From the NCBI GenBank assembly GCA_039621445.1, contig CP154956.1, positions 50,963,204 to 51,027,203 of the forward strand: DNA of 64,000 nt, given 5' to 3'. Both the position numbers and the translations under genes were made by a program. Shown here in pieces: positions 10,501 through 20,617 of the stretch; positions within the stretch are counted from its first letter, which is position 1; each line of letters starts with the position of its first letter. Source of the DNA: Euglena gracilis (lineage: Eukaryota; Euglenida; Euglenophyceae; Euglenales). Under the pieces are notes generated by a model. It did no database searches and was not told the origin of the DNA. It saw nothing but the letters and a program-made list of their open reading frames with translations.

Positions 10501-11375
10501 GATGTTTTTTGGCCTCCCGGACCCGGAAAAACTGTTTTTGTTCCGCATAACATGTCTTGAAAGCCCCGGGGTCGGGGTCAAGCATTACTATTAATTACCT
10601 GGGGAATCTGAAGTTTCAAGACATTGCTTACTCAAGTCATCGACCAGTTCCACTCCTTTGCTGTTGATCATTACCAGTTCTCTGCTTGACAAACCAGCGT
10701 GATTTCTGTTGTATGCCAAGCCCCACAGCTCCAGAGCAGCGGGAGACACAGCCCCGCAGCGTTCGATGGCACTGGGGGCAAGAGAACAAGCCTTGCAACC
10801 CCAAGCATGCCACGCACAGGGGTGAGCCCCCCAACCCCCAACGAGCCCAGGAGACCAGCCCTGGAGCAGCAGCCCGGGAGGTCAGCCCCGGAGCAGCCAC
10901 CGACATCATCATCATCACCGAAGGCCTGAGAAGCAAACAAAACATAACATGTGGACTTTTTGCCCCAAAGCCTCCCACAACGATGCCCGGATCAGTGCCA
11001 TGTCATTCCCCCCTGGTCGGAAGGGTGTTGGGAGATGGGCCCATTGTGAACAGAAGTCCACCACACCCATTTGCGAAAAGACTGCAAAAATTGATGTTGC
11101 CTTTGGCGCTTGGTGTCCGAAAAAGGCAGGGCCGAACATCCCAGTTCCGTGGGGGACAGCCGAAAACGAGCGTTTTTCGACCCGCCGGCGCCCCGTTTTG
11201 GGCCGCCGACCCATTGACTTTGGGTCAAAACCGGGTCAAAAAAAGTCGAAAAAAATCGAAAAACTTTTTTTTGCCCAAAACGATGTTTTTTGGCCTCCCG
11301 GACCCGGAAAAACTGTTCTTGAGCCGAAAACGAGCGTTTTTCGACCCGCCGGCGCCCCGTTTTGGGCCGCCAACC
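7545..11375. repeat. Higher-order tandem array: four 620-bp cores separated by variable numbers of about 160-bp spacers
   Basis: Cores lie at 7711-8330, 8491-9110, 9598-10216 and 10541-11160 and are nearly identical. Each begins TTCCGCATAACATGTC and ends GTGGGGGACAGCC. Spacers carry CGACCCGCCGGCGCCCCG, GTCAAAACCGGGTC, AAAAACGATG-type A/T runs and CCCGGACCCGGAAAAACTG. Spacer counts after successive cores are 1, 3, 2 and at least 1, as expected from unequal exchange. The array resumes at 15933 beyond the element inserted at 11376. Confidence 0.9.
8119..8330 (+). pseudogene. Possible captured coding fragment in each 620-bp core
   Basis: A frame beginning MWTFCPKASHNDARIS and containing AHCEQKSTTHICEKTAKI and FGAWCPKKAGPNIPVP is kept open in all four cores (also 8898, about 10002 and 10949). 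The composition is balanced, with Cys and Trp, unlike the spacer frames. No family recognised. Openness may merely reflect recent duplication. Confidence 0.25.
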
Positions 11376-11398
11376 GGCCCCAATATTTAGACTGGGGG

Positions 11399-11640
11399 GG
11401 GGTACTGGCTAGTCGACCGACTAGTCGGTCGACTAGCCAGTACCCCTACCGACTAGTCGACCGACTAGTCGGTGGCCTAGTCGGTTCCAGGGGGGGGGGG
11501 TACTGGCTATGGGAGCAACTGGCTAGTCGGTCGACTAGTCGGTCGACTAGTCGACCGACTAGCCACTCTAATGTACCAAAAGGGGGGGTCACCGACCTTT
11601 TAAGCCCCCCCCCCCCCAACATTGATTTGCCTTGCTTTGA
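11399..11640. repeat. Left TIR with CTAGTCGAC words
   Basis: Palindromic words GACTAGTCGGTCGACTAG in three clusters separated by a C-run and a G-run, then CACTCTAATGTACC and ATTTGCCTTG. About 50 bp longer than the right TIR because of one extra cluster. Confidence 0.8.
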
Positions 11641-11684
11641 ACTAGAATTTCAAAGAAAACACGTCTAAAGCCTTCAAAGTTGTC

Positions 11685-14600
11685 AACACAAAGGATTTTG
11701 TTATTTTGGGGCCCTGGGACAGTTGAGCAACAAAAGGGATTGGCTTCCAAACGGTTCGGCAACACAAGGGATTTTGTTATTTTGGGGCCCTGGAACAGTT
11801 GAGAAACAAAAGGGATTGGCTTCCAAAACGGTTCGGCAACACAAGGGATTTTGTTATTTTGGGGCCCTGGGACAGTTGAGCAACAAAAGGGATTGGCTTC
11901 CAAAACGGTTCGGCAACACAAGGGATTTTGTTATTTTGGGGCCCCGGGACAGTTGAGCAACAAAAGGGATTGGCTTCTAAAACGGTTCGGCAACACAAGG
12001 GATTTTGTTATTTTGGGGCCCTGGGACAGTTGAGCAACAAAAGGGATTGGCTTCCAAAACGGTTCGGCAACACAAGGGATTTTGTTATTTTGGGGCCCTG
12101 GAACAGTTGAGAAACAAAAGGGATTGGCTTCCATAACGGTTCGGCAACACAAGGGATTTTGTTATTTTGGGGCCCTGGGACAGTTGAGCAACAAAAGAAA
12201 TTGGCTTCCAAAACGGTTCGGCAACACAAGGGATTTTGTTATTTTGGGGCCCCGGAACAGTTGAGCAACAAAAGGGATTGGCTTCCAAAACGGTTCGGCA
12301 ACACAAGGGATTTTGTTATTTTGGGGCCCCGCAACAGTTGAGCAACAAAAGGGATTGGCTTCCAAAACGGTTCGGCAACACAAGGGATTTTGTTATTTTG
12401 GGGCCCTGGGACAGTTGAGCAACAAAAGAAATTGGCTTCCAAAACGGTTCGGCAACACAAGGGATTTTGTTATTTTGGGGCCCCGGAACAATTGAGCAAC
12501 AAAAGGGATTGGCTTCCAAAACGGTTCGGCAACACAAGGGATTTTGTTATTTTGGGGCCCCGGAACAGTTGAGCAACAAAAGGGATTGGCTTCCAAAACG
12601 GTTCGGCAACACAAGGGATTTTGTTATTTTGGGGCCCCGCAACAGTTGAGAAACAAAAGGGATTGGCTTCCAAAACGGTTCGGCAACACAAGGGATTTTG
12701 TTATTTTGGGGCCCTGGGACAGTTGAGCAACAAAAGGGATTGGCTTCCAAAACGGTTCGGCAACACAAGGGATTTTGTTATTTTGGGGCCCCGCAACAGT
12801 TGAGCAACAAAAGGGATTGGCTTCCAAAACGGTTCGGCAACACAAGGGATTTTGTTATTTTGGGGCCCCGGAACAATTGAGCAACAAAAGGGATTGGCTT
12901 CCAAAACGGTTCGGCAACACAAGGGATTTTGTTATTTTGGGGCCCCGGAACAGTTGAGCAACAAAAGGGATTGGCTTCCATAACGGTTCGGCAACACAAG
13001 GGATTTTGTTATTTTGGGGCCCTGGGACAGTTGAGCAACAAAAGGGATTGGCTTCCAAAACGGTTCGGCAACACAAGGGATTTTGTTATTTTGGGGCCCC
13101 GCAACAGTTGAGAAACAAAAGGGATTGGCTTCGAAAAAAGGTTCGGCAACACAAGGGATTTTGTTATTTTGGGGCCCTGGGACAGTTGAGCAACAAAAGG
13201 GATTGGCTTCCAAAACGGTTCGGCAACACAAGGGATTTTGTTATTTTGGGGCCCCGCAACAGTTGAGAAACAAAAGGGATTGGCTTCCAAAACGGTTCGG
13301 CAACACAAGGGATTTTGTTATTTTGGGGCCCTGGGACAGTTGAGCAACAAAAGGGATTGGCTTCCAAAACGGTTCGGCAACACAAGGGATTTTGTTATTT
13401 TGGGGCCCCGGGACAGTTGAGCAACAAAAGGGATTGGCTTCCAAAACGGTTCGGCAACACAAGGGATTTTGTTATTTTGGGGCCCCGGAACAATTGAGCA
13501 ACAAAAGGGATTGGCTTCCAAAACGGTTCGGCAACACAAGGGATTTTGTTATTTTGGGGCCCCGGAACAGTTGAGCAACAAAAGGGATTGGCTTCCATAA
13601 CGGTTCGGCAACACAAGGGATTTTGTTATTTTGGGGCCCTGGGACAGTTGAGCAACAAAAGGGATTGGCTTCCAAAACGGTTCGGCAACACAAGGGATTT
13701 TGTTATTTTGGGGCCCCGCAACAGTTGAGAAACAAAAGGGATTGGCTTCCAAAACGGTTCGGCAACACAAGGGATTTTGTTATTTTGGGGCCCTGGAACA
13801 GTTGAGAAACAAAAGGGATTGGCTTCCATAACGGTTCGGCAACACAAGGGATTTTGTTATTTTGGGGCCCTGGGACAGTTGAGCAACAAAAGGGATTGGC
13901 TTCCAAAACGGTTCGGCAACACAAGGGATTTTGTTATTTTGGGGCCCCGCAACAGTTGAGAAACAAAAGGGATTGGCTTCCAAAACGGTTCGGCAACACA
14001 AGGGATTTTGTTATTTTGGGGCCCTGGGACAGTTGAGCAACAAAAGGGATTGGCTTCCAAAACGGTTCGGCAACACAAGGGATTTTGTTATTTTGGGGCC
14101 CCGCAACAGTTGAGAAACAAAAGGGATTGGCTTCCAAAACGGTTCGGCAACACAAGGGATTTTGTTATTTTGGGGCCCTGGAACAGTTGAGAAACAAAAG
14201 GGATTGGCTTCCATAACGGTTCGGCAACACAAGGGATTTTGTTATTTTGGGGCCCTGGGACAGTTGAGCAACAAAAGAAATTGGCTTCCAAAACGGTTCG
14301 GCAACACAAGGGATTTTGTTATTTTGGGGCCCCGGAACAGTTGAGCAACAAAAGGGATTGGCTTCCAAAACGGTTCGGCAACACAAGGGATTTTGTTATT
14401 TTGGGGCCCCGCAACAGTTGAGAAACAAAAGGGATTGGCTTCCAAAACGGTTCGGCAAAACAAGGGATTTTGTTATTTTGGGGCCCTGGGACAGTTGAGC
14501 AACAAAAGGGATTGGCTTCCAAAACGGTTCGGCAACACAAGGGATTTTGTTATTTTGGGGCCCCGCAACAGTTGAGCAACAAAAGGGATTGGCTTCCAAA

Positions 14601-15667
14601 ACGGTTCGGCAACACAAGGGATTTTGTTATTTTGGGGCCCCGGAACAGTTGAGCAACAAAAGGGATTGGCTTCCAAAACGGTTCGGCAACACAAGGGATT
14701 TTGTTATTTTGGGGCCCCGGAACAGTTGAGCAACAAAAGAGATTGGCTTCCATAACGGTTCGGCAACACAAGGGATTTTGTTATTTTGGGGCCCTGGGAC
14801 AGTTGAGCAACAAAAGGGATTGGCTTCCAAAACGGTTCGGCAACACAAGGGATTTTGTTATTTTGGGGCCCCGCAACAGTTGAGAAACAAAAGGGATTGG
14901 CTTCCAAAACGGTTCGGCAACACAAGGGATTTTGTTATTTTGGGGCCCTGGGACAGTTGAGCAACAAAAGGGATTGGCTTCCAAAACGGTTCGGCAACAC
15001 AAGGGATTTTGTTATTTTGGGGCCCCGCAACAGTTGAGAAACAAAAAGGATTGGCTTCCAAAACGGTTCGGCAACACAAGGGATTTTGTTATTTTGGGGC
15101 CCTGGAACAGTTGAGAAACAAAAGGGATTGGCTTCCATAACGGTTCGGCAACACAAGGGATTTTGTTATTTTGGGGCCCTGGGACAGTTGAGCAACAAAA
15201 GAAATTGGCTTCCAAAACGGTTCGGCAACACAAGGGATTTTGTTATTTTGGGGCCCCGGAACAGTTGAGCAACAAAAGGGATTGGCTTCCAAAACGGTTC
15301 GGCAACACAAGGGATTTTGTTATTTTGGGGCCCCGCAACAGTTGAGCAACAAAAGGGATTGGCTTCCAAAACGGTTCGGCAACACAAGGGATTTTGTTAT
15401 TTTGGGGCCCTGGGACAGTTGAGCAACAAAAGAAATTGGCTTCCAAAACGGTTCGGCAACACAAGGGATTTTGTTATTTTGGGGCCCCGGAACAATTGAG
15501 CAACAAAAGGGATTGGCTTCCAAAACGGTTCGGCAACACAAGGGATTTTGTTATTTTGGGGCCCCGGAACAGTTGAGCAACAAAAGGGATTGGCTTCCAA
15601 AACGGTTCGGCAACACAAGGGATTTTGTTATTTTGGGGCCCTGGGACAGTTGAGCAACAAAAGGGAT
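11685..15667. repeat. 77-bp satellite, about 51 tandem copies with higher-order pattern
   Basis: Unit landmarks: GGTTCGGCAACACAAGG, GATTTTGTTATTTTGGGG, CAGTTGAGCAACAAAAGG, GATTGGCTTCC. Units differ at a few fixed positions (CCCTGGGAC, CCCTGGAAC, CCCCGGAAC, CCCCGCAAC; GAGCAAC or GAGAAAC; AAAGGGATT or AAAGAAATT; CCAAAAC or CCATAAC). Variant order repeats: 14162-14620 reappears 924 bp later (12 units), and 12082-12540 reappears about 39 units later. One unit has a small insertion near 13130. All 60-99 residue frames here are by-products of repetition. Confidence 0.95.
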
Positions 15668-15717
15668 GTTTATGGTGCGTTTTTCGCTGTTTGAAATATG
15701 TTCAACGAAATTTTTGG

Positions 15718-15909
15718 CCAAACAAGGCAAATCAGTATTGGAGGGGGGGGGGGCTTAAAAAGTCGGTGACCCCCCCTTTTGGTACATTAGAGTGGCTAGT
15801 CGGTCGACTAGTCGACCGACTAGCCAGTTCCCCCCACCGACTAGTCGGTCGACTAGTAGTCGGTGAACTAGTCGACCGACTAGTCGGTCGACTAGCCAGT
15901 ACCCCCCCC
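15718..15909. repeat. Right TIR with CTAGTCGAC words
   Basis: Inverse of 11399-11640: CAAGGCAAAT, TTAAAAAGTCGGTGACC, GGTACATTAGAGTGG, then palindromic GACTAGTCGACCGACTAG words. Confidence 0.8.
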
Positions 15910-15932
15910 CCCCACTGTACGTCGGGGCGCCC

Positions 15933-16235
15933 CGCCAACCCATTGATTCTGGGTCAAAACCGGGTCAAAAAAGTCGAAAAAAATCGAAAAAAAATTTTTG
16001 CCCGAAACGATGTTTTTTGGCCTCCCGGACCCGGAAAAACTGTTTTTGAGCCGAAAACGAGCGTTTTTCGACCCGCCGGCGCCCCGCCGGGCCGCCGGGC
16101 CGCCGGGCCGCCGGCCGGGACGCCGGGCCGCGGGGCCGCCGGCCGGGCCGCCGGGCCGCCGGCCGGGCCGCCGGGCTGCCGGGCCGTCGGGCCGCCGGGC
16201 CGGGGTCAATGAAGGGGTGGGGGCGCGCTTATAAA
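15933..16235. repeat. Resumed spacer array, then GGGCCGCCGGGCCG array
   Basis: One 160-bp spacer (15941-16083), then about 120 bp of GGGCCGCCGGGCCGCCGGCC repeats. It ends in CTTATAAAGAGCTCAGC, the terminal phrase also seen at 49262, 50990 and (inverse) 53070. Confidence 0.7.
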
Positions 16236-16910
16236 GAGCTCAGCACTATTCAAAACCTGGTGACATATAGGGGGGGGGGGGTCACGTTATGCCACTTTGG
16301 AGGTGGTCGGGAGGCAGCATCCATGTTGTTGCATCCCATCACGAGAACGGCGGCACGCATCCTAAAATCGGTGATTTTTGGGGCCAAAAAGTAATCATTT
16401 TGGACATTTTTGGACCATTTTTGAACAGAAAAATACCTTTTGGTTTGAAAGTGGTCATTTTCGGGTGATTTTTACGTCCAAAATTGGTCATTTTTCTTCT
16501 TTTTTGAAAAGGAATTGTTTTAGGATTTTCTTGACCGTTACATTTTTTGGGATGCATTTTGGGCCATTTTTGAAAAAATGGCCCAAAATGACTATTTTTG
16601 AAGGGGGGGGGGGAAATGGCCAAAAATTCTGTTTTTGTTGCAGAAATGCAGCACTTTTTTTTAGAGGACAAGATTTTTGGCCACTTTTGGGTGTGGAGGT
16701 GCCAGTTGGACGTTGGGTGCCAAAAAGGGGTTTGGTTGTCCAAATGGAAGGTGGGGTGAGGACAATTATTTTCTGTTTTTGGGGGGGTTTTCTTCCACAA
16801 AAATTTCATGTTTCCCCTCCCCCTTTTTGCGATGAAATTCTTTCCCACTTGCGCAAACTCCCCTTTTGCCAATGTTTTGGGTCAAATTGGCCCCGAGCGA
16901 GAAATTGGTG
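16236..16910. other. Low-complexity non-coding stretch
   Basis: Rich in TTTTGGCCATTTTTG-type motifs similar to 3840-4030. The minus-strand open frame through it reads lysine/phenylalanine-rich sequence and has no family features. No gene supported. Confidence 0.45.
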
Positions 16911-18030
16911 ATGGACTTTTTGGCGGTCGCTAGCGCCTAGTCGCTAGGGTCGCTAGCGACTAGTCGCTAGTGACCATTGGTGGTCGGAGCGACCAGTCGC
17001 TCCGACCACCAATTTTAAGTCCACCCCCCCTTCGAAAAAGTTTTTAAGCCCCCCTCGAAAAAAAATTCATTCAAATTTGGAGGAAAATGACTCAAAACCC
17101 ACCCAAATGCCTTCCAAACCCTCCATTCGGGGGTCAATTTACAAAAAAGATTGAGTAATTCTCTTTGCGCCTGTTCTGTGAAACCATAGCCATTGCACAC
17201 ATAAGACTACGTGACTCGACCATCCTTGCCTTGCACAGGACGCGACAGGAGCGCGACTCGGCCATCCTTGCCTTGCACACACAAGGGGATTGTGTTATTT
17301 TGGGCGGGGGGTCCGGGGGGGGCAGCCCCCCCCCCCCCCCCCCCGGAGGAGGCCACAGGGAGCGCAATTTGGCCATCCTTGCCTTCCACACATTGCAAAT
17401 TACCAACCCCCCCCCTCTATTTGTCCCCCCCCCCTAATTGGCCAGAGCCCAGGTGGCCAATTAGGGGGGGGAGTTACTCATTTCAAGGGAAAATGTCTTT
17501 ATTCGGGTGTTTTACGGGGGTTCGCGACTAAAGGACGGGGTCCAGGTGGCCAATTAGGGGGGTTAGGGGTAACCCCCCCCTAATTGTCCCCCCCCCCTAA
17601 TTGGCAAGAAGGGGGGTCCAGGCCGCCCGGAGCGCGGCCAAATAGAGGGGGGGGGGTTGGTAACCCCGAAAATTAAACCCGAATGGAGGTTTTGGAAGGC
17701 ATTTGGGTAAAAAATTTTGGAGGGGGGCTTAAAAAAATTTTTAGAGGGAGGGTAAACTTAAAATTGGTGGTCGGCCCGACCACCAATGGTCAGTAGAGTT
17801 GGTCGCTAGCGACTACCACCCCCCCCCTTTATTGTCCCACCGACCTGCCCCCGGGAGGCCCGACCGGACAATAAAGGGGGGGGGACAATAAAGGGGTACC
17901 AAAGGAATTTCATTGGCCGGGCCAAAAAAACCCCCCGTCGGCCAGGGCCCAGGGACAATAAAGGGGGGGGGACAATAAAGGGGGGGGGGTAGTTGCTAGC
18001 GACCACCAAAAAGTCCATAACCAATTTCCC
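16911..18030. mobile_element. TIR element with GTCGCTAGCGAC words
   Basis: Left ATGGACTTTTTGGCGGTCGC and right CACCAAAAAGTCCATAACC form long TIRs; palindromic GTCGCTAGCGACTAG and GGTCGGAGCGACC words follow at both ends. Next come the scaffold phrases TTAAGCCCCCC, TCAAAACCCACCCAAATG and ATTCGGGGGTxAAT, which also occur at 45845-45955 next to a different word. The centre has four copies of GCCATCCTTGCCTTxCACA (17218-17392) and AATTGGCCA word clusters. No transposase. Confidence 0.7.
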
Positions 18031-18131
18031 GCAATGAGCCGGTCAAATTCATACGGCAAAGAAGCACCATTGTTTGGGTCGAAAAATTTTTCACCTCAAA
18101 TCTTGGCATTTCTTTCCATTTTTAGACCATG

Positions 18132-18239
18132 TCAAGGCAAATTTTCGATGGTTTGAACAAGAAAATTGATGAAAAAGCGACCAAAAACACCACCTACATC
18201 AAAAAGCAGGCTGAAATGATGAATGAAAAGAAAGGCTGA
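18132..18239 (+). CDS. Short exon-like frame, unrecognised
   Basis: After a possible acceptor TTTTTAG an ATG opens a 35-residue frame starting MSRQIFDGLNKKIDE and ending KKQAEMMNEKKG, lysine-rich and helical in character. It lies in what may be the own interior of the 16.6-kb element. No family recognised; possibly a decayed exon. Confidence 0.25.
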   Translation, partial: SRQIFDGLNKKIDEKATKNTTYIKKQAEMMNEKKG

Positions 18240-18429
18240 AGTGATGAAGGTTGATGCATTTTATGAAAATCGAAGGCTCGATTCTCGGGTCACGGGCGGT
18301 ACACGGGGGGGGGGGTCACGGGGGGGGTCACGGGGGTAGCACCCCCCACGTTGAGCAATTCTGAAAATGTTTCATGTATTTCCCCTTTGCTTGCAAAAAA
18401 AATTCCTTTATTGAGTCATTTTCCTTTGG

Positions 18430-18546
18430 TTTTTGACATAGAGGTGACATAGAGGGATAGAGGAGGTTGGAAAACCTCTACCTCTACCTCTACCTCTACC
18501 TCTACCTCTACCTCTACCTCTATCCCTCTACTTCTATGCAGCCTTG
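18430..18546. repeat. Right terminal hexamer array (CCTCTA type)
   Basis: GACATAGAGGTGACATAGAGG, then GGAAAACC and seven CCTCTA units, ending CTTCTATGCAGCCTTG. Matches 27206-27311 position for position, where every unit is CCTCAA. Confidence 0.85.
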
Positions 18547-18553
18547 GATAATT

Positions 18554-18720
18554 AAAAAATTCCGAACACCGCACGGAAATGTTGGATCGCGAAGATTTCT
18601 GCGATCCTAACTGTGCTGTGGCGAAATACCGCTGAGCATTACAGCGCGCTTAAAATGGCCGCGTTTAAGCCCGAGCGGGGATTACCCACCCGCGGTAATT
18701 GTCGGCTGCCGGTATGCGAC
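18554..18720. other. Spacer with CCGCGG palindrome phrase
   Basis: Contains a short TCGCGAAGATTTCTGCGAT hairpin and the phrase ATTACCCACCCGCGGTAA shared with 1340-1356. No gene. Confidence 0.4.
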
Positions 18721-18721
18721 A

Positions 18722-18803
18722 TATAGGGGGCATATAGGTGAGAAAACCTATACCTATACCTATACCTGTATGTGCCTATATCCCTGTATCCCAATATCCA
18801 GCC
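18722..18803. repeat. Solo right end of a hexamer-type element (CCTATA word)
   Basis: CATATAGGTGAG, AAAACC, three CCTATA units, then TATCCAGCCCTG. Same layout as the right ends at 18430-18546 and 27206-27311, but with a third hexamer word. No matching left end is visible in the window. Confidence 0.6.
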
Positions 18804-18893
18804 CTGCTGTCATCAATAAAAATGCAATTAAACCTGCCCGAAATTGGTTGTTGAAGTCCTGATTCGACTGCTTCACTTTCACTATGTATCTGG

Positions 18894-19453
18894 CATACTT
18901 GCAGTTAGTGCGACCGGAAAAATTGTTTCTGTGTGCCGCGACCACCGCGGAAAAAAAAATTTGTAACCGGCAGCGCCGCGGCAAAAAATTTTCTGTGCGC
19001 CGCGAATGCCGCGGCACTAGTTTATGTGTGCGCCGCGACCGCCGCGCAAACTTTTGAAGTTTGTGCCGCGACCGCCGTGGCAATTGTCTTTTTAAATTGT
19101 GTCCCACATATACATCCTTTCGGCCCCATTCCTTGCGTGGCCTCTTTGATACTTTCTCGACCATGGCTGAGAAGGGTGTTTGGCGGTGAACTTTTGTGCA
19201 AGCGTTCTTGTTGATTTTCACAGATCAGCTTTCACCATGTCAAGCGAGACCTCCACGTCAACGTTCTTGAGCTCCGGGCAGAAAATTTTTTTTGCGCCGC
19301 AACCACCGCGGAAATTTTTTTCCTTTGCGCCGCGACCACTGCGGCAATAAATTTTGCTTGTGCCGCGGCAAAAATCTTTCTGTGCGCCGCAACCACTGCG
19401 GATTTTTTTTTGCGCCGCGGCATGAGAGCCGCGGCACACTAACTACAAGTATG
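18894..19453. mobile_element. 560-bp TIR element with GCCGCGACCACCGCGG words
   Basis: TIR CATACTTGCAGTTAGTG at 18894 and its near-perfect inverse ending at 19453, flanked by GTATCTGG and GTATCCAG (an 8-bp TSD with two differences). Five copies of a TGTGCCGCGACCxCCGCGG word lie near the left end and five near the right end. The interior (19085-19275) shows no recognisable gene. The word composition is completely different from the sequence around it. Confidence 0.75.
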
Positions 19454-19479
19454 GTATCCAGTTGTGTGCATGGTTGAGG

Positions 19480-19590
19480 TAACAAGTTACCCCATCCATT
19501 TCTGACCACAGATTTCAGGCCAGGCATCAGTTTCTGATCACAGATTTCAGGGCAGGCATCCATTTCTGCCCACAGATTTCAGGGCAGGCA
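19480..19590. repeat. Array of CACAGATTTCAGGGCAGG words
   Basis: Three direct copies of TTTCTGxxCACAGATTTCAG plus GGCAGGCATC. The core ATTTCAGGGCAGGCAT is the same as in the TIR of 23556-24927, so this is the left array of a related element whose body is 19590-20200. Confidence 0.65.
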
Positions 19591-19799
19591 TCCAAAACAA
19601 CCGCAGAAAAATTGAATGCCTTCGCTGCGAGGCCCAAGGGTCTTCAATGAATGAGGCGGTTCGGGACACTCTACAACTTACAAAGTGGGGAGACGCATTG
19701 TAAATGCCACAGGGGAGGCATACGGCAGCAACAGAGGACGTTACGGCAAACGGCACGCTTTACACAAAAAGGAACCATACTTTGGTGGGCGCCGCAAAT

Positions 19800-20191
19800 C
19801 TTGGCAATGAAAGTGGTAGGCCAAACCACAGGCATCACACACCACTTTTTTTCAGCTCGACACAGTTTATATTTTTAGGGATGGCAACCAACCCCACAAA
19901 AACCACACTTTTCCTGTTTTATTGGCAGTCGAGACACAGAGCGGGGGGACAGGCGGCTGGTCAGCAGGTTGTGAAGGAACCAATCTCCAGCCGACACAAC
20001 ACCTCGCTGCGGAATCCTGTGGTGAAGCCCACCACCAGGACGTTTGCTCTCTGCGCATGATAAGGATTGTACCCGTTCACCCCCTTCAGCAACTGGTCCA
20101 ACTCTTCAGGCTGCAAGACGTCGGCTGGAGGCCGAACCACAGATGAAACTGCCTTCTTTGCGCGTTCGCGCTCCAAGGAACGTGGAAACAT
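19800..20191 (-). pseudogene. Crypton-like tyrosine recombinase fragment joined to a decayed PHD-type tail
   Basis: Minus strand 20191-19961 reads RPPADVLQPEELDQLLKG, then ANVLVVGFTTGFRSEVLCRLEIGSF, the typical box around the first catalytic Arg of tyrosine recombinases (G-x-R-x-S/E-x-L-x-x-L). It aligns with VLTDEEMVTLHDK and LLIAFQLGFQPASLIDLRVGNF at 44.7-44.9 kb. Downstream minus frames resemble the K-x-x-F-x-x-x-A-I-P-K tail of 24.2 kb. The rest of the catalytic domain, with its Tyr, is gone. Known family role: site-specific strand exchange; here inactive. Confidence 0.6.
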
Positions 20192-20617
20192 TTTGTTGAA
20201 GCGGGGAATTGGCGCTCAGAAGAAGACATGACAACACCCTCGTTGGTGGTTTTACAGAATGCCCGAGCGACAGTATTCACGTACCGGTCTCCCAATTAAT
20301 GCGTGATCACTTTAATTGCTGTCACTTTAATGTGCAGGAGGGTGACCTTCGCATTTTGGTGTTCACAAATATACGCGAAATATCCGCGAAGTATGGATGA
20401 TTCCTAAATTCAAGGTTGCTTCGATTAATCGATTAATCGATTAATCGATCGACACCCCCTGATTAATCGAAAATAATTGCCTCCATTATAAATCACCCAT
20501 TGCACAATGGAAAAAGTCCGCATGCTTGACTTCAAGACGTTGACAATGGCATGCAACAAACACAGAAGATGGATCATTTGCGAAACACTATTTCTTTCAA
20601 CAGTCACTTGTCCACCT

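Larger units (their letters stand above)
11376..15932. mobile_element. TIR element filled by a 77-bp satellite
   Basis: Inserted in the spacer array: CGCCAACC lies at 11368-11375 and again at 15933-15940, an 8-bp TSD. Left TIR about 11399-11640 and right TIR about 15718-15909 share, in inverse order, G-runs, the word GGCTAGTCGGTCGACTAG, CACTCTAATGTACC, GGTCACCGACxTTTTAAGCC and ATTTGCCTTG. The interior is almost wholly the 77-bp array. No transposase. Confidence 0.85.
1919..18546. mobile_element. Nested 16.6-kb element with hexamer-array termini and 7-bp TSD
   Basis: Seen: the left end starts CAAGGCTGCATAGAGG at 1919 and the right end is its exact inverse finishing at 18546. GATAATT lies directly outside both ends (1912-1918 and 18547-18553). 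Both subterminal regions are arrays of the hexamer CCTCTA. A 467-bp relative at 26845-27311 has the same organisation and also a 7-bp TSD. Inferred: the two ends belong to one element and all material between them (pogo gene, satellites, TIR elements) arrived later. The only plausible own internal sequence is 2014-2200 and 18037-18400. Two partly decayed insertions bearing matched ends by chance is the alternative, made unlikely by the TSD. Confidence 0.6.

Noticed and set aside
7545-10553. Minus-strand frames rich in FFRFFFDFFDP and KNSFSGSGRPKN
   Set aside because: They lie in the A/T-run spacer units; composition comes from AAAAAATCG runs and the frames break whenever run length changes.
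11685-15667. Regular 60-99 residue frames every 77 bp on both strands, and a superficial resemblance to a CRISPR array
   Set aside because: Units are contiguous with no unique spacers and no cas genes, in a eukaryotic setting; the frames are by-products of the satellite.
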